Source: JAVBTT01 sp031556035 (GTDB lineage Bacteria; Bacillota; Clostridia; Oscillospirales; UBA929). Taken from it: a DNA stretch of 64,000 bases. Under the pieces are notes generated by a model. The model saw only the letters and a list, made by a program, of their open reading frames with translations, was not told where the DNA came from and made no database searches. A program made the position numbers and the translations under genes. The stretch spans positions 75,519-139,518 of the forward strand of contig JAVBTT010000012.1 in the NCBI GenBank assembly GCA_031556035.1, given 5' to 3'. Within the stretch, counting starts at the first letter, position 1, and each line of letters opens with the position of its first letter. This document shows, one piece after another, positions 23,137 through 32,308 of the stretch.

Positions 23137-25131
23137 TCACTTGTGTGTGGTATCGTTAAACATGCGGAAGTCAAGGGCTTCCGGTATCTTCACATCCTCG
23201 GCGGCAAGCTCCCTGCCCTCTTTCGCCGCAAGCGCGCGCTCTATAAACACATACTCGTCAACCAGCGTGTCGCTGCCCTCGCGCATATCTGTGATCACAA
23301 GCCCTCCACCCTCAAGCAGGATATCCCTCGCCTCGCGCTCGCGTCCGGTGTGCGCAAGGCCAAAGGCGCGATACATCCGCACGGTTCCGTCGAACCGCGC
23401 TTCCCCGTTCAGAGAATCGCATATCGACAGCAGCAGGCGGTATTCCCCCGCCTCGTACGCAAAACGCATTGCCTCCTTCGCCAGCGGGACATGCCCAGGA
23501 TTGCGCTCCAGCGCCTTCGCCATAAGCAGCACACTCTCCCTCTCGCGTCCCCGCACCCTGGCCACGGCGGCAAGGGCGTGGAAGCCCCAGCTGCTTGTCT
23601 TCAGCGCCAGACTCCTTTTAAAAGCCTCCTCAGCCTGCCTGTACATATCACGGGCAAAATACCCCAGCCCGAGCTGATGCCAGGCAAACCAGTTCGACGC
23701 GTCCGCGCCCTCCACAGCGCTCTGCAGCATTAAAAACCACTCCTCCTGCACCATGTACGAAGCGGGCGCTGACTCCGGATCCGGCTCGTCCAGATATCCG
23801 TTTTCCAAAAAGCGAAGCCACAGCTCCTGCGGCGGCTCCGGCTTCCCGAAATCGAGGTGCGGCGAGGCCGGGCGACGTCCCAGCGACTCCTGCACGGCGT
23901 TGTCCACACACCCCCACGGGTGCCCCTTAAATCGCATATCGGCTGGACTTTTTGCCATTTCCCGGGTCTCGGCGAGCATTTTTTCCATCAGGGCCTCCGG
24001 CAGAGCCCCGTCAAGCCATCCCAGAGCGGCGGCCCTGCTTTTTTGCCAGTCGCCGTGAGCCTCCTCCGGCGAGATGCGCATCGGCCCGTAAGCCTCAAGC
24101 CACTCCCAGGCCGTATTCGGCGGCATGGGCAGGCTCTCGTTCTGAGTGGCGGCCAGGCCGGCTTGTATCTCTACATAGGGCTGGGCATAACCCTCCTCGC
24201 TCGTTAAAAACCTCTGCCAGCTAAGCCCCCCTCGGGACATCCCCCACACGAACAGCTTGCGGCCCTTTAAAAGCCTGGTGGACGCCTGCATCAGGCCGAT
24301 GCCGTCGGACATGACATAGGCTTCGTACTTGCGCGAGGCTTCGGGTATTTTATAGAAATGGTCTATCGCAATCGGATGATTTGTCGGGTATGTCAAATCC
24401 AACCCATTGACAAAAGGTATCGCTGTCTTGCTGACCGGATCAAGCGCCTTATTGACATAGGTCTCGTCCGCCGGCACAATGACTCGCGCGCCTTCCCGCT
24501 GCTCGACGGCGGTGGTGCTCCACCAGTATATGGGCGTCACCCGGTCGCTGCCGTTGACAATACGCATTCGCGTGAACAGGAACGGTAAATCCTCTTTCAA
24601 AAAGAAATCCATCTGATAAGTGACCGCCCGGATGCGCTCAAAGGCATACATGCGCAGCACCGGCGTTGCGTCGTCAAGCTTGGTTTCAGCCGCGTACACG
24701 CGGTCACATGTGAGCGGCGAATGCCCGCGTATTCCGCAGTTCCACTCTATTCCGCCCGATATCCAGGCGTTTCTCAGCGCGAGGTTGCACGGGCGAAACA
24801 CCGGATTGTTCACCACAAGATCCCTTCCCTCTCGCTTGTCATACAGCGACCAGAGCCTACCGCCCAGTGACGGCACAAAGACGGCCTTCAGCCTCCCGCT
24901 CTCGAGTACGGCCGTGTCGAAAATCTGCCTGTCCAGCGCACGGTCATACGTGTCCAAGCTGGCATAGGGCAGCACATGGTACATGTTGCCGTAATTGATG
25001 AACAGGCCGTCGTCCTCGTCGAGCTCCGCCGGCTTTTCAAACATTTTCTGCTTATATAGAATCGGATATTGCCTCTCAGGGCCTAAATTTGCGCCCCTGA
25101 TTTCCATGTGTTCAAACCTGAGCTCGCTCAT
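23137..25131 (-). CDS. DUF5107-domain protein with TPR repeats
   Basis: The 664-residue protein has an N-terminal DUF5107 domain (about residues 40-345; FVPSLGGRLWSLYDKREGRDL, NLALRNAWISGGIEWN, PIYWWSTTAVEQREG) that resembles sugar-mutarotase-like beta-sandwiches. The C-terminal half carries tetratricopeptide repeats at about residues 480-600 (WFAWHQLGLGYFARDMYRQAEEAF and similar). DUF5107-TPR proteins accompany carbohydrate-processing loci and may be cytoplasmic glycoside hydrolases or carbohydrate-binding proteins. No signal peptide was seen. It is transcribed alone, convergent with the HAD gene and 18 bases after the zur stop. Confidence 0.85.
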   Translation of the reverse strand: MSELRFEHMEIRGANLGPERQYPILYKQKMFEKPAELDEDDGLFINYGNMYHVLPYASLDTYDRALDRQIFDTAVLESGRLKAVFVPSLGGRLWSLYDKREGRDLVVNNPVFRPCNLALRNAWISGGIEWNCGIRGHSPLTCDRVYAAETKLDDATPVLRMYAFERIRAVTYQMDFFLKEDLPFLFTRMRIVNGSDRVTPIYWWSTTAVEQREGARVIVPADETYVNKALDPVSKTAIPFVNGLDLTYPTNHPIAIDHFYKIPEASRKYEAYVMSDGIGLMQASTRLLKGRKLFVWGMSRGGLSWQRFLTSEEGYAQPYVEIQAGLAATQNESLPMPPNTAWEWLEAYGPMRISPEEAHGDWQKSRAAALGWLDGALPEALMEKMLAETREMAKSPADMRFKGHPWGCVDNAVQESLGRRPASPHLDFGKPEPPQELWLRFLENGYLDEPDPESAPASYMVQEEWFLMLQSAVEGADASNWFAWHQLGLGYFARDMYRQAEEAFKRSLALKTSSWGFHALAAVARVRGRERESVLLMAKALERNPGHVPLAKEAMRFAYEAGEYRLLLSICDSLNGEARFDGTVRMYRAFGLAHTGREREARDILLEGGGLVITDMREGSDTLVDEYVFIERALAAKEGRELAAEDVKIPEALDFRMFNDTTHK

Positions 25132-25149
25132 ATGTCCGCCTCTCTTTTT

Positions 25150-25578
25150 TCATTTTTCCGCCCGCGGCGGAGAAACAAACCCGTTATTACAGCTGCCTCT
25201 GCACCTTCCGCATATTCCGAAAACCTCCAGGCTGTGCCCACGAACCTCGAAGCCGTCGTCCGCCACCTGCGCGGGTTTAAGAGGACAGCCCTTAAGCGGC
25301 ACAACGCTTTTGCATCTGGTGCAGACCGCAAAGTGCGTGTGCTTTGCGCTGTTTATCTGGTAATGAGCCACATCCTCAAGAGCTCCCTTTATGAGCAGGC
25401 CCGTCTCGGTAAAGCTGTCGAGGGCTCTGTACACAGTCGACAGGGACTGCCTTCCCCCGCCTGCTCTGAGAATTCCATGCACCTCGATGGCGGACAGAGG
25501 GCGCATGCTGTTTCTCAGTATATCCAGAATCGCGCGGCGCGTGACCGTGCTCCTGCCTGGCGGCTTGCGTTCATCCAT
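25150..25578 (-). CDS. zur: Fur-family zinc uptake regulator
   Basis: The 142-residue regulator has the winged-helix DNA-binding half (about residues 10-80, SLSTVYRALDSFTETGLL) and metal-binding elements: a His-rich INSAKHTHFAVCTRC stretch and structural Zn cysteines CTRC and GICGRCRGSC. Its place at the end of the znuACB operon, 8-base overlap with znuB, and a palindromic operator at the operon promoter point to Zur, not Fur or PerR. With zinc bound it should repress this operon. Confidence 0.88.
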   Translation of the reverse strand: MDERKPPGRSTVTRRAILDILRNSMRPLSAIEVHGILRAGGGRQSLSTVYRALDSFTETGLLIKGALEDVAHYQINSAKHTHFAVCTRCKSVVPLKGCPLKPAQVADDGFEVRGHSLEVFGICGRCRGSCNNGFVSPPRAEK

Positions 25579-26383
25579 TGCTCGGCCTCCATATCTTCTT
25601 CACGGCCAGAGAGAGACCAAGCACAAGCACCCCAAGCAGTACAATTGTCCCGCCGGGCTTCAGGTCGAGCCAGACGGATATAAAGAGCCCCGCAATCGCG
25701 AAAAATTCGGCAAAAACAACTGACAGAACCATCGTCTGCCTGTAGCTCCTGGCAAACACCATAGAGCAGGCCACCGGCACAACGACGAGGGATGAGATCA
25801 TCAGTGCGCCCACCGTCCGCGCGGCAACCGAAACGGTCACAGCCGTCATAACCGTGAACAGCGTATTTATACCCCTCACCGGTATTCCGGAAAGCGCCGC
25901 GGCCTCCTCGTCCAGGGTAATGCTCATAAGCTCTTTGTACAGAATTAAATTGATAAGTATAACGGCGGCGCTCAGCAGAACAACAAGCCAAACCTCAAAC
26001 CTTCCCACCGCCACCACGCTTCCGAACAGAAAGCTGTTAAAATCCGCCGGATTTTTCACAAATCCCGAGAAAACCGCCGCAAGCCCTATCCCAGCTGACA
26101 GGACAATATTGGCCGCGATCTCGGAGTACTTTGGGAAGCGCTTTCGTATAGCCTCTATAAGCAGCGAGGCCACAAGCGAGAGCAGCATGGCCGTCACCAC
26201 CGGGTTCACACCGGCGACAAGCCCTATCGCAACACCGGCAAGGCTGGTGTGCGACAGCGCCTCGCCCATCGTAGACAGCCGCTTCAGCACCACCACCACC
26301 CCGATCATAGGTATCAGGCAGGCAAGAAGGATCAGCACAATAAGCGCGTTTCGCATAAATTCGTATTGCAGAAGCCCAAGCAT
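25571..26383 (-). CDS. znuB: zinc ABC transporter permease
   Basis: ZnuB is the membrane channel of the high-affinity zinc importer. The 270-residue product has about eight hydrophobic helices with the family pattern (GVVVVLKRLSTMGEALSHTSLAGVA, PVRGINTLFTVMTAVTV, VGALMISSLVVVPVACSM). The ATG at 26383 overlaps the znuC stop (TGATG), so the two are translationally coupled. Specificity for zinc rests on the zur neighbour. Confidence 0.92.
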   Translation of the reverse strand: MLGLLQYEFMRNALIVLILLACLIPMIGVVVVLKRLSTMGEALSHTSLAGVAIGLVAGVNPVVTAMLLSLVASLLIEAIRKRFPKYSEIAANIVLSAGIGLAAVFSGFVKNPADFNSFLFGSVVAVGRFEVWLVVLLSAAVILINLILYKELMSITLDEEAAALSGIPVRGINTLFTVMTAVTVSVAARTVGALMISSLVVVPVACSMVFARSYRQTMVLSVVFAEFFAIAGLFISVWLDLKPGGTIVLLGVLVLGLSLAVKKIWRPSNG

Positions 26384-27117
26384 CAACCGTTCCTCCCGTG
26401 TCTCGGGATTTCCCTGGCAAGCAGGCCGGACGCCGCGCCGTCGGTGTTGTCGACCATATCGGCCCCGCCCTCGTCGTCGAACACCAGCACCTTCCCTGCG
26501 TGGGAGAGCACAGAGACCAGATCGTGGGTTATCATGGCTATCGTAAGGCCATGCTCCTTGTTCAGGCGCGCGAGCAGGCAGCATATGTCCTCCACAGAGC
26601 GGGTGTCTATCCCGATTGTGGGCTCGTCCAGCAGCATAAGCTCCGGCTTTGCCGCCAAGGCCCGCGCGATTATCACCCGCTGGAGCTGACCTCCGGACAG
26701 CTCACCCAGCAGCTTGCGGGAATAGTCGGACGCTCCGACGGTATCAAGGCAATAAAGCGCGTATTCCCGCTCCTCCCTGCCGCTCCTGCGCATCACCCCC
26801 AGCCGTCCCGCGAGGCCGGAGAGCACCGTCTCAAGCGCTGTGGCGGGAAAGCCGCCGCTCAAAACCGCCGACTTCTGCGCCACGTAGCTGATTCTATTGA
26901 ACTCACGGAACTTACCGATATCTTTGCCGAACAGAGTTATCCCCCCGGACTCCGGGGATAAAATGCCCATTATAAGTCTGAACAAAGTTGACTTTCCGGT
27001 GCCGTTGGCTCCGATAACTCCCCAGAACTCCCCTTTTTCCACCGTGAAGCTGAGATTTTTCAGCACCGGAACCCCGTCGTAGCCAAAGCATAGCTTCTCA
27101 GCCCTTACAATCTCCAC
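26383..27117 (-). CDS. znuC: zinc ABC transporter ATP-binding protein
   Basis: The 244-residue ATPase has Walker A GANGTGKST, Q-loop YVAQKS, signature LSGGQLQRV, Walker B LMLLDEPTIGID and a switch His in ITHD. It starts at GTG 27117 after GAGGGGG. It energises zinc import through ZnuB and ends in an overlap with it. The C-terminus carries an extra 25-residue acidic/basic tail of unknown purpose. Confidence 0.94.
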   Translation of the reverse strand: MEIVRAEKLCFGYDGVPVLKNLSFTVEKGEFWGVIGANGTGKSTLFRLIMGILSPESGGITLFGKDIGKFREFNRISYVAQKSAVLSGGFPATALETVLSGLAGRLGVMRRSGREEREYALYCLDTVGASDYSRKLLGELSGGQLQRVIIARALAAKPELMLLDEPTIGIDTRSVEDICCLLARLNKEHGLTIAMITHDLVSVLSHAGKVLVFDDEGGADMVDNTDGAASGLLAREIPRHGRNG

Positions 27118-27166
27118 ACGGCATACCCCCTCATTCTGTCTCTAGCCTGAAATTACGCACGGAGCG

Positions 27167-28009
27167 TCATCCCAGAGCTTTCTTCAAATTATCAAGATTT
27201 GCACGCATCGCGGTCACATAGTCTGTCTCCCCGCTCTCAAAGGGGGTTAGCGTATAGATTTCAGCGCCGGTCTCGTGCGCGATAGTCTCCGCCACCTTCG
27301 TACTCAGCAGCTCCTCAGTAAAAATAGCTCTGGCGCCGCTTGAGCGAATGAACTCCACAATCTCAGCCATCTGCGCGGGCGACGGCTCACCCTCGGCAGA
27401 CATCCCCGCTATAGGAAGCTGGCTGAGACCGTAGGCCTCGCAGAGGTATCCGAACGCGGAGTGTGAAACAACTATATCCTTCGATTTGAAACCGGACACG
27501 GTCTCAAGATAATCCGCGTGCAGTTTCTCGATTTCAGTCTTCGCAGTTTCAAAGCGTTCAGTGTAGAAGTCCCCGTTTTCCGGGTCGGCCTCGCATAGCG
27601 CGTTGCATATGGCCTCATGCTGAATTATCGCGTTGCGAGGATCCAGCCATACGTGCGGGTCTCCCGGCAGCAGCGCAACGCCCTCCGACGCCTCCACGTA
27701 TATGAGTCCGCTGTTCCCGGCCGCGTCAATCAGCCCTCTTGCGAACGGCTCCATCCCGGCACCGCTGCATATGAACAAGTCCGCGTCAGCCAGCGCCGCC
27801 ATATCCTTCGCGGTCGGCTCCCAGGAGTGCGGCTCGGAGCCCGCCGGCACGAGTACCCTGACCTCCGCCCTGTCCCCTGCTATGGCCTGAGCGAAGTCAT
27901 ACATTGCGTAAAAGCTGGTTATCACCAGCGGCTTCTCAACTCTCTCCGCCCTGCCTGAGCACGACGATAATATCAGTAACAGCGCTAGAGTATAAACAAT
28001 TTTTTTCAA
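27167..28009 (-). CDS. znuA: zinc ABC transporter substrate-binding lipoprotein
   Basis: The 280-residue protein starts at TTG 28009 with GGAGG close upstream. A signal peptide with lipobox LSSC (Cys17) anchors it to the membrane. The cluster-A-I metal site shows His in EPHSWEP, His in DPHVWLDP, His in VSHSAFGY and Glu in IFTEELLS. It lacks the long His-rich loop of Gram-negative ZnuA. It is the first gene of the operon and the promoter carries a palindromic operator. Confidence 0.93.
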   Translation of the reverse strand: MKKIVYTLALLLILSSCSGRAERVEKPLVITSFYAMYDFAQAIAGDRAEVRVLVPAGSEPHSWEPTAKDMAALADADLFICSGAGMEPFARGLIDAAGNSGLIYVEASEGVALLPGDPHVWLDPRNAIIQHEAICNALCEADPENGDFYTERFETAKTEIEKLHADYLETVSGFKSKDIVVSHSAFGYLCEAYGLSQLPIAGMSAEGEPSPAQMAEIVEFIRSSGARAIFTEELLSTKVAETIAHETGAEIYTLTPFESGETDYVTAMRANLDNLKKALG

Positions 28010-28034
28010 ATGCCGCCTCCAAATCAATGTTTAC

Positions 28035-28057
28035 TTAACGCAATTGATTTGCGTTAA
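28035..28057 (-). promoter_or_regulatory. Zur-type operator
   Basis: Perfect palindrome TTAACGCAA-5-TTGCGTTAA, located over the predicted transcription start just downstream of the -10 box of znuA. Position and symmetry suit repression by the Zur protein of the same operon. Confidence 0.8.
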
Positions 28058-28060
28058 CCG

Positions 28061-28089
28061 AGTATACATCCCCTGTACATCTTTGTCAA
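28061..28089 (-). promoter_or_regulatory. znuA operon promoter
   Basis: TTGACA (28084-28089) and TATACT (28061-28066) are 17 bases apart on the minus strand, immediately upstream of the operator palindrome. Confidence 0.88.
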
Positions 28090-28248
28090 GATAACCAACT
28101 CTGCTGTAATTCCCATATCCCAAAAGACAATCATACCAGACGAGTTACAGCCCTATATTGACATTTCCTGTCTTACGGGATACATACCATGTCGCCCAAC
28201 ACTGCTCCTTTTTGTGTAATGTGTACATTTCAAGACCTCATCTCTGAT

Positions 28249-28277
28249 TTGACAGTGTATAATTAATATGTTATCCT
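28249..28277 (+). promoter_or_regulatory. candidate promoter of the diguanylate cyclase gene
   Basis: TTGACA (28249-28254) with a TATCCT box 17 bases later. The -35 is perfect and the -10 weak. The 300 bases between the znuA and cyclase starts otherwise hold only the zinc promoter and its operator. Confidence 0.45.
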
Positions 28278-28332
28278 AATATTCAATTGTTCATGCCGAA
28301 ACCGCAACAGATATATAAAGCGGGGTAGCAAG

Positions 28333-29433
28333 ATGGAAAACAACAGGGTTTCCACAAACATCATAGCCGAGTTCCGCAATAAAACCCTGGAAAGAAAATA
28401 CATTGAGTCAAGCTGGCCTACCAATTCACGCTTTATTCGCTCCGCCATTTTGATCCTTGGAATTGGATACATGCTGATAGCTGTGTTTGATCCGCTTCTA
28501 AAGCTTACAACAGCCGAGTTCGGCCGCTCGCTTATTTCCCGCGGCTCTATTCTGCTTATAGCAATCGTGGCGTTTATCATTTTGCGAAAAGATCATTCCT
28601 ACAACACAAACGTGACGGTTATCGGAGTATTTGAGGTTCTGGCCTTCCTTGCCTATATGGCCATCTTGATTATACAGCGCCACGACGGATTTATACAACA
28701 GGCCTTTGTGGTGATACTGTATATCTGGATTGTCACCGCGCTCCAGACAAGATGGATCGTCAGCATGTTCATAGCGATATTTTATTGCGTGTTTTTTTTG
28801 GCGGCAACCCCGTTTTACATTGAGGGCCTCACCTTTAACATGTCTGCGGAAATCGCCACCTATTTTATCTGCGCTCTGGCGCTTTCCGGTGTCGGCTCTT
28901 ACAGGTTGAATATTTACCAGCGCACTCAGTTTGTGCGCGAGTGTCAATTGAAAACGCTGTCGCAGACAGACAAGCTGACCGACACGTTCAACCGCCAGAA
29001 ATTCGACGAGGTGCTCAAGGAATGGTGCTCTGGCGCGGGAAAGTTTGGCGGAGTGTTCTCTATAATAATCCTTGATATCGATAATTTCAAGCGGGTAAAC
29101 GATACACATGGGCACTTAACTGGGGACGAGGTGCTTGTCGAGCTTGCCGGTCTGATAAGACAGAGCAAGCGTGCGGACGACGTATTTGCCAGATGGGGCG
29201 GGGAGGAGTTCATCCTGCTTCTGCCCAATACCCCGTTGAGCAGCGCGGTGGACATGGCCGAGCGCATGAGGATAATGGTAGCTGGTCACAAATTCATCAA
29301 TTCCCTGCACATAGCCTGCAGCTTTGGAGTAACGGCCTATTCCCCGCAGGACACTCCGGTCTCTGTTCTCAACAGGGTGGATTCCCTGCTGTACAGAGCC
29401 AAGGCGAACGGCAAAAATATAGTCGTGTCCTGA
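28333..29433 (+). CDS. membrane-bound diguanylate cyclase
   Basis: The 366-residue protein makes c-di-GMP. About six membrane helices fill residues 33-195. The GGDEF domain follows (about 205-366): LSQTDKLTDTFNRQKF, DIDNFKRVNDTHGH, RWGGEEF (intact active site) and ANGKNIVVS at the end. An inhibitory I-site RADD lies five residues before GGEEF, so product inhibition is expected. The N-terminal 7TM-like sensor has no recognisable ligand motif. A stable hairpin at 29441 ends the transcript. Confidence 0.93.
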   Translation: MENNRVSTNIIAEFRNKTLERKYIESSWPTNSRFIRSAILILGIGYMLIAVFDPLLKLTTAEFGRSLISRGSILLIAIVAFIILRKDHSYNTNVTVIGVFEVLAFLAYMAILIIQRHDGFIQQAFVVILYIWIVTALQTRWIVSMFIAIFYCVFFLAATPFYIEGLTFNMSAEIATYFICALALSGVGSYRLNIYQRTQFVRECQLKTLSQTDKLTDTFNRQKFDEVLKEWCSGAGKFGGVFSIIILDIDNFKRVNDTHGHLTGDEVLVELAGLIRQSKRADDVFARWGGEEFILLLPNTPLSSAVDMAERMRIMVAGHKFINSLHIACSFGVTAYSPQDTPVSVLNRVDSLLYRAKANGKNIVVS

Positions 29434-29440
29434 AATATAT

Positions 29441-29474
29441 ACCTCCCGGCGCGAAGTTTTTCGCGCCGGGAGGT
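29441..29474. terminator. 15-bp hairpin after the cyclase gene
   Basis: Arms 29441-29455 and 29460-29474 are perfect GC-rich complements with a T-rich loop. It separates the cyclase gene from the convergent nucleoside phosphorylase gene. T-runs outside the stem are lacking. Confidence 0.65.
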
Positions 29475-29503
29475 AATAGTATAACATGGGATTGGAATTA
29501 GGT

Positions 29504-30832
29504 TTATTCCACTATACCGAACAAAAGCGGTCTGTCCTCCGGTCTCTCCCTCAAAATAGTCAGTGCCTTGAGAAATTCTGTTTCCACCCGTTTCGCCCTG
29601 TCCTCGTCCGAGGTGTGCAGCCAGGCTATAACCTCGCCCTTAGAGACACTGTCCCCGGTTTTGCGGGCAAGCACAATGCCGGTGGAATGATCTATCCGGT
29701 CGTTTTGGGTGAGCCTGCCTGCTCCGAGCAGCACGGAAGCCATCCCGACCCTCTCAGTGTCCATTGAGTATATATATCCGTCCGACGGCGAGACAACCGT
29801 GTATACACTCCGTGCTCTTGGAAGCTTTGACGTATCCGTGAGCGCACCGTCGTCCCCGCCCTGCGCCCTCACCATCTCGCGCAGGCGGTCAAAAGCCGCT
29901 CCGCTTGATATCGCCTTTTTCACCGCCGCCTCGCTCTCCTCCACACCTGATGGAAAGCTGCCCGGCTCACGCCGCGCGGCCAGTCTGAGCAGCGCCGAGG
30001 CAAGCGCAATCGATACTTCCCTCAAATCCTCAGGCCCGCCGCCGCGCAGAACCTCGACCGCCTCGCACACCTCAAGGGAATTGCCTATCCCAAGGCCGAG
30101 CGGGCGCTCCATATCGGTAACAAGCGCCGCGCAGGTGCGCCCCGCGCCGTTTCCAATGTCGACCATCGCGCGGGCCAGGGCAATGGCGTCCTCGGTTGTC
30201 TTCATAAATGCGCCGGAGCCGGTCTTAACGTCCAGCACTATGCAGTCCGCGCCGGCGGCCAGCTTCTTGCTCATTATCGAGGACGCGATCAGTGGCAGAC
30301 TCTCCACAGTTGCCGTCACATCGCGCAGGGCGTAAAGCTTTTTATCCGCCGGGGTGAGATTTCCGCTCTGCCCGACGACGCACAGTCCGGTCTTTTCAAC
30401 CACCTCAAAAAACCGTCCGGCGTCCAATGAGGTGGTGAAGCCAGGAATGGCCTCCAGCTTGTCCACCGTGCCCCCGGTGTGCCCCAGGCCGCGCCCTGAC
30501 ATCTTCGCCATCGTCACCCCGCAGGCGGCGCAAACCGGAGCAACTATCAGGGTCGTCTTGTCCCCCACCCCGCCCGTGCTGTGCTTGTCGCCCTTCACCC
30601 CTGGAAGGTCGGACAGATCAACAATGTCTCCGGACCGGGCCATCGCCATTGTCAGCTCCAGCGTCTCCGCGTCGGTCATCCCATTGAAGCAGACCGCCAT
30701 CAGCCACGCCGAAAGCTGGTAATCCGGCAGGCTGCCGTCCGTTACCCCGGCAACAAGCCAGTCTATTTCGGTCGGAGTCATCTCAAGGCCGCGCTTCTTT
30801 TTTTGTATGAGCTCTATCATGTTCATTTGCAT
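29504..30832 (-). CDS. pdp: pyrimidine-nucleoside phosphorylase
   Basis: The 442-residue enzyme splits thymidine and uridine with phosphate to give the base and (deoxy)ribose-1-phosphate. The family signature GRGLGHTGGTVDKLEAIPG is present, with the phosphate-binding KGDKHSTGGVGDK and KLAAGADCIVLDVKTGSGAFM. Length is typical of the Gram-positive Pdp. Starts at ATG 30832 or 30826 are both weakly supported. It begins 4 bases after the methyltransferase stop, so it may lie on that transcript by read-through. Confidence 0.95.
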   Translation of the reverse strand: MQMNMIELIQKKKRGLEMTPTEIDWLVAGVTDGSLPDYQLSAWLMAVCFNGMTDAETLELTMAMARSGDIVDLSDLPGVKGDKHSTGGVGDKTTLIVAPVCAACGVTMAKMSGRGLGHTGGTVDKLEAIPGFTTSLDAGRFFEVVEKTGLCVVGQSGNLTPADKKLYALRDVTATVESLPLIASSIMSKKLAAGADCIVLDVKTGSGAFMKTTEDAIALARAMVDIGNGAGRTCAALVTDMERPLGLGIGNSLEVCEAVEVLRGGGPEDLREVSIALASALLRLAARREPGSFPSGVEESEAAVKKAISSGAAFDRLREMVRAQGGDDGALTDTSKLPRARSVYTVVSPSDGYIYSMDTERVGMASVLLGAGRLTQNDRIDHSTGIVLARKTGDSVSKGEVIAWLHTSDEDRAKRVETEFLKALTILRERPEDRPLLFGIVE

Positions 30833-30835
30833 TGC

Positions 30836-31597
30836 TTATACCGTGCCAATATAGCTATGAGTTACATTGGGCATGATCAATACGTTGTTTATACTGTATT
30901 TTTGAAAGAGTGATTTCAACTCTGCAACATAGGCGGAATAGTTTTCGTGATTCTCCCTCAAAGCATATGAACTGGAAAGACAGCGGCCGATAAAGCTCTG
31001 TTCATTATAAGCAAGATCATTATCAGAAATTTTTGCTATATATTCACCTGTGAAAAAATCATTGTAAAAACTAGTGTTTTCATGGCGAAGCAAAACACCC
31101 GAACCGGTAAACCCCTTAAAATTTGGGCAGTATTTCCTGTTTATTTCATAGAATATCTTAACAAAATCACTATCCTCATCACGGCTGTTATATACTATTA
31201 TAACTTTACCGCCATCTTTAAGTATCCTTCTGCATTCCGATTTAAAAGCGTTTCTGTCAAACCAATGGAACGCCGTCGCAGCTGTGATAAAATCAACGCA
31301 ACTATCATCAAGAGTTGTGTTTTCTGCGGTGCCGTTTATGGATACATAATTCTTAAAACCGCCCAGATCTAATTCCGCGCCAGCCCGCATATCGGCGTTA
31401 GGTTCAACAGCAAACACTTTGCTGCCTCTTTCCAGCAACTGTCGCGTCAATATGCCTGTACCTGAGCCGATATCGGCGATAACGCTATCTGCCGTCATAC
31501 CAATATCCGAATAAATAAAATCAACAAAATCCTTCGGGTAAGACGGACGATATTTTGCATAGATATTCCCCATACCACTGAATTTTGATTCATTCAT
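30836..31597 (-). CDS. class I SAM-dependent methyltransferase
   Basis: The 253-residue protein has the Rossmann-fold SAM motif ADIGSGTGILTRQLL, followed by VFAVEPNADMRA and FITAATAFHWFD, the style of the Methyltransf_11 group. The substrate cannot be inferred. The gene is AT-rich compared with its flanks, as is the membrane gene with which it overlaps by 4 bases (ATGA). These two genes probably arrived as a unit by transfer. Confidence 0.85.
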   Translation of the reverse strand: MNESKFSGMGNIYAKYRPSYPKDFVDFIYSDIGMTADSVIADIGSGTGILTRQLLERGSKVFAVEPNADMRAGAELDLGGFKNYVSINGTAENTTLDDSCVDFITAATAFHWFDRNAFKSECRRILKDGGKVIIVYNSRDEDSDFVKIFYEINRKYCPNFKGFTGSGVLLRHENTSFYNDFFTGEYIAKISDNDLAYNEQSFIGRCLSSSYALRENHENYSAYVAELKSLFQKYSINNVLIMPNVTHSYIGTV

Positions 31598-32073
31598 TTT
31601 TGTTTGCCCCCAATATTTCCTCTAGAATCAAGAGTTATAGTTTCAAGCTTTTTCTGACTGAAATATCCCACTATTCTTAAGACAGCCGCAAAAACAAACC
31701 AATTAGAAATAAACGTCGATACAATCTGCGGCCGAAAAGCGCTAAAAAACAAGCCAATAAAACTCACTACAATTAACATAATAATGTGTACAATTGTCCA
31801 TGACTTTTTATTGGTTTTAAATGAAATCCAAGCAGTAATCAACTCAAACGCAATTAACGCATATGCAATAATCAGAAAAAACACTACAAGAACAATTCCG
31901 GCAGATGGTACCCAAAGAAATAATAAACCTAAGCCCCCCTGATCGGATTGATCGTATGTTCCTAAAAGCATCAGGATCAGCTTCAGCGCAACATAACCGC
32001 ATACAATCGCTACTTCAGTTCCTATAAGAGCATCTACGATTGTACTTAATATCAGCACTTTGCTTTTTTTCAT
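31594..32073 (-). CDS. unknown membrane protein coupled to a methyltransferase
   Basis: I do not recognise this 159-residue protein. It has about four membrane helices (residues 8-32, 47-68, 72-88 and 98-120) and a basic C-terminus. GGAGG precedes the ATG at 32073. It overlaps the downstream methyltransferase by 4 bases, so the pair is translationally coupled. AT-rich base use suggests recent acquisition. Confidence 0.65.
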   Translation of the reverse strand: MKKSKVLILSTIVDALIGTEVAIVCGYVALKLILMLLGTYDQSDQGGLGLLFLWVPSAGIVLVVFFLIIAYALIAFELITAWISFKTNKKSWTIVHIIMLIVVSFIGLFFSAFRPQIVSTFISNWFVFAAVLRIVGYFSQKKLETITLDSRGNIGGKQK

Positions 32074-32262
32074 TTGGTTTTTCCTCCAAGCATTGTGTAT
32101 ACCAGGGGAGTGTCGCCAGTTATTCACTTGTCGGGGATATTTATATTCCTCTAGGTGTGTGCTAAACTGTAGCTGTCACTCATTCGAATGTCCTCCCATT
32201 GATATCCCAATGGGATTAGTATAAGCTCTTTTCACTCCACCGGCATACCCGGTGGTTGTCTC

Positions 32263-32293
32263 CAAAAAAACGGGAGGCGAATCCGCCTCCCGT
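32263..32293 (-). terminator. terminator of the asp23-fakA operon
   Basis: A 10-bp perfect stem (32270-32279 with 32284-32293) is followed, on the minus strand, by a run of seven T's. It lies just after the fakA stop. Confidence 0.93.
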
Positions 32294-32308
32294 ATCAAAA
32301 CAAACCCT

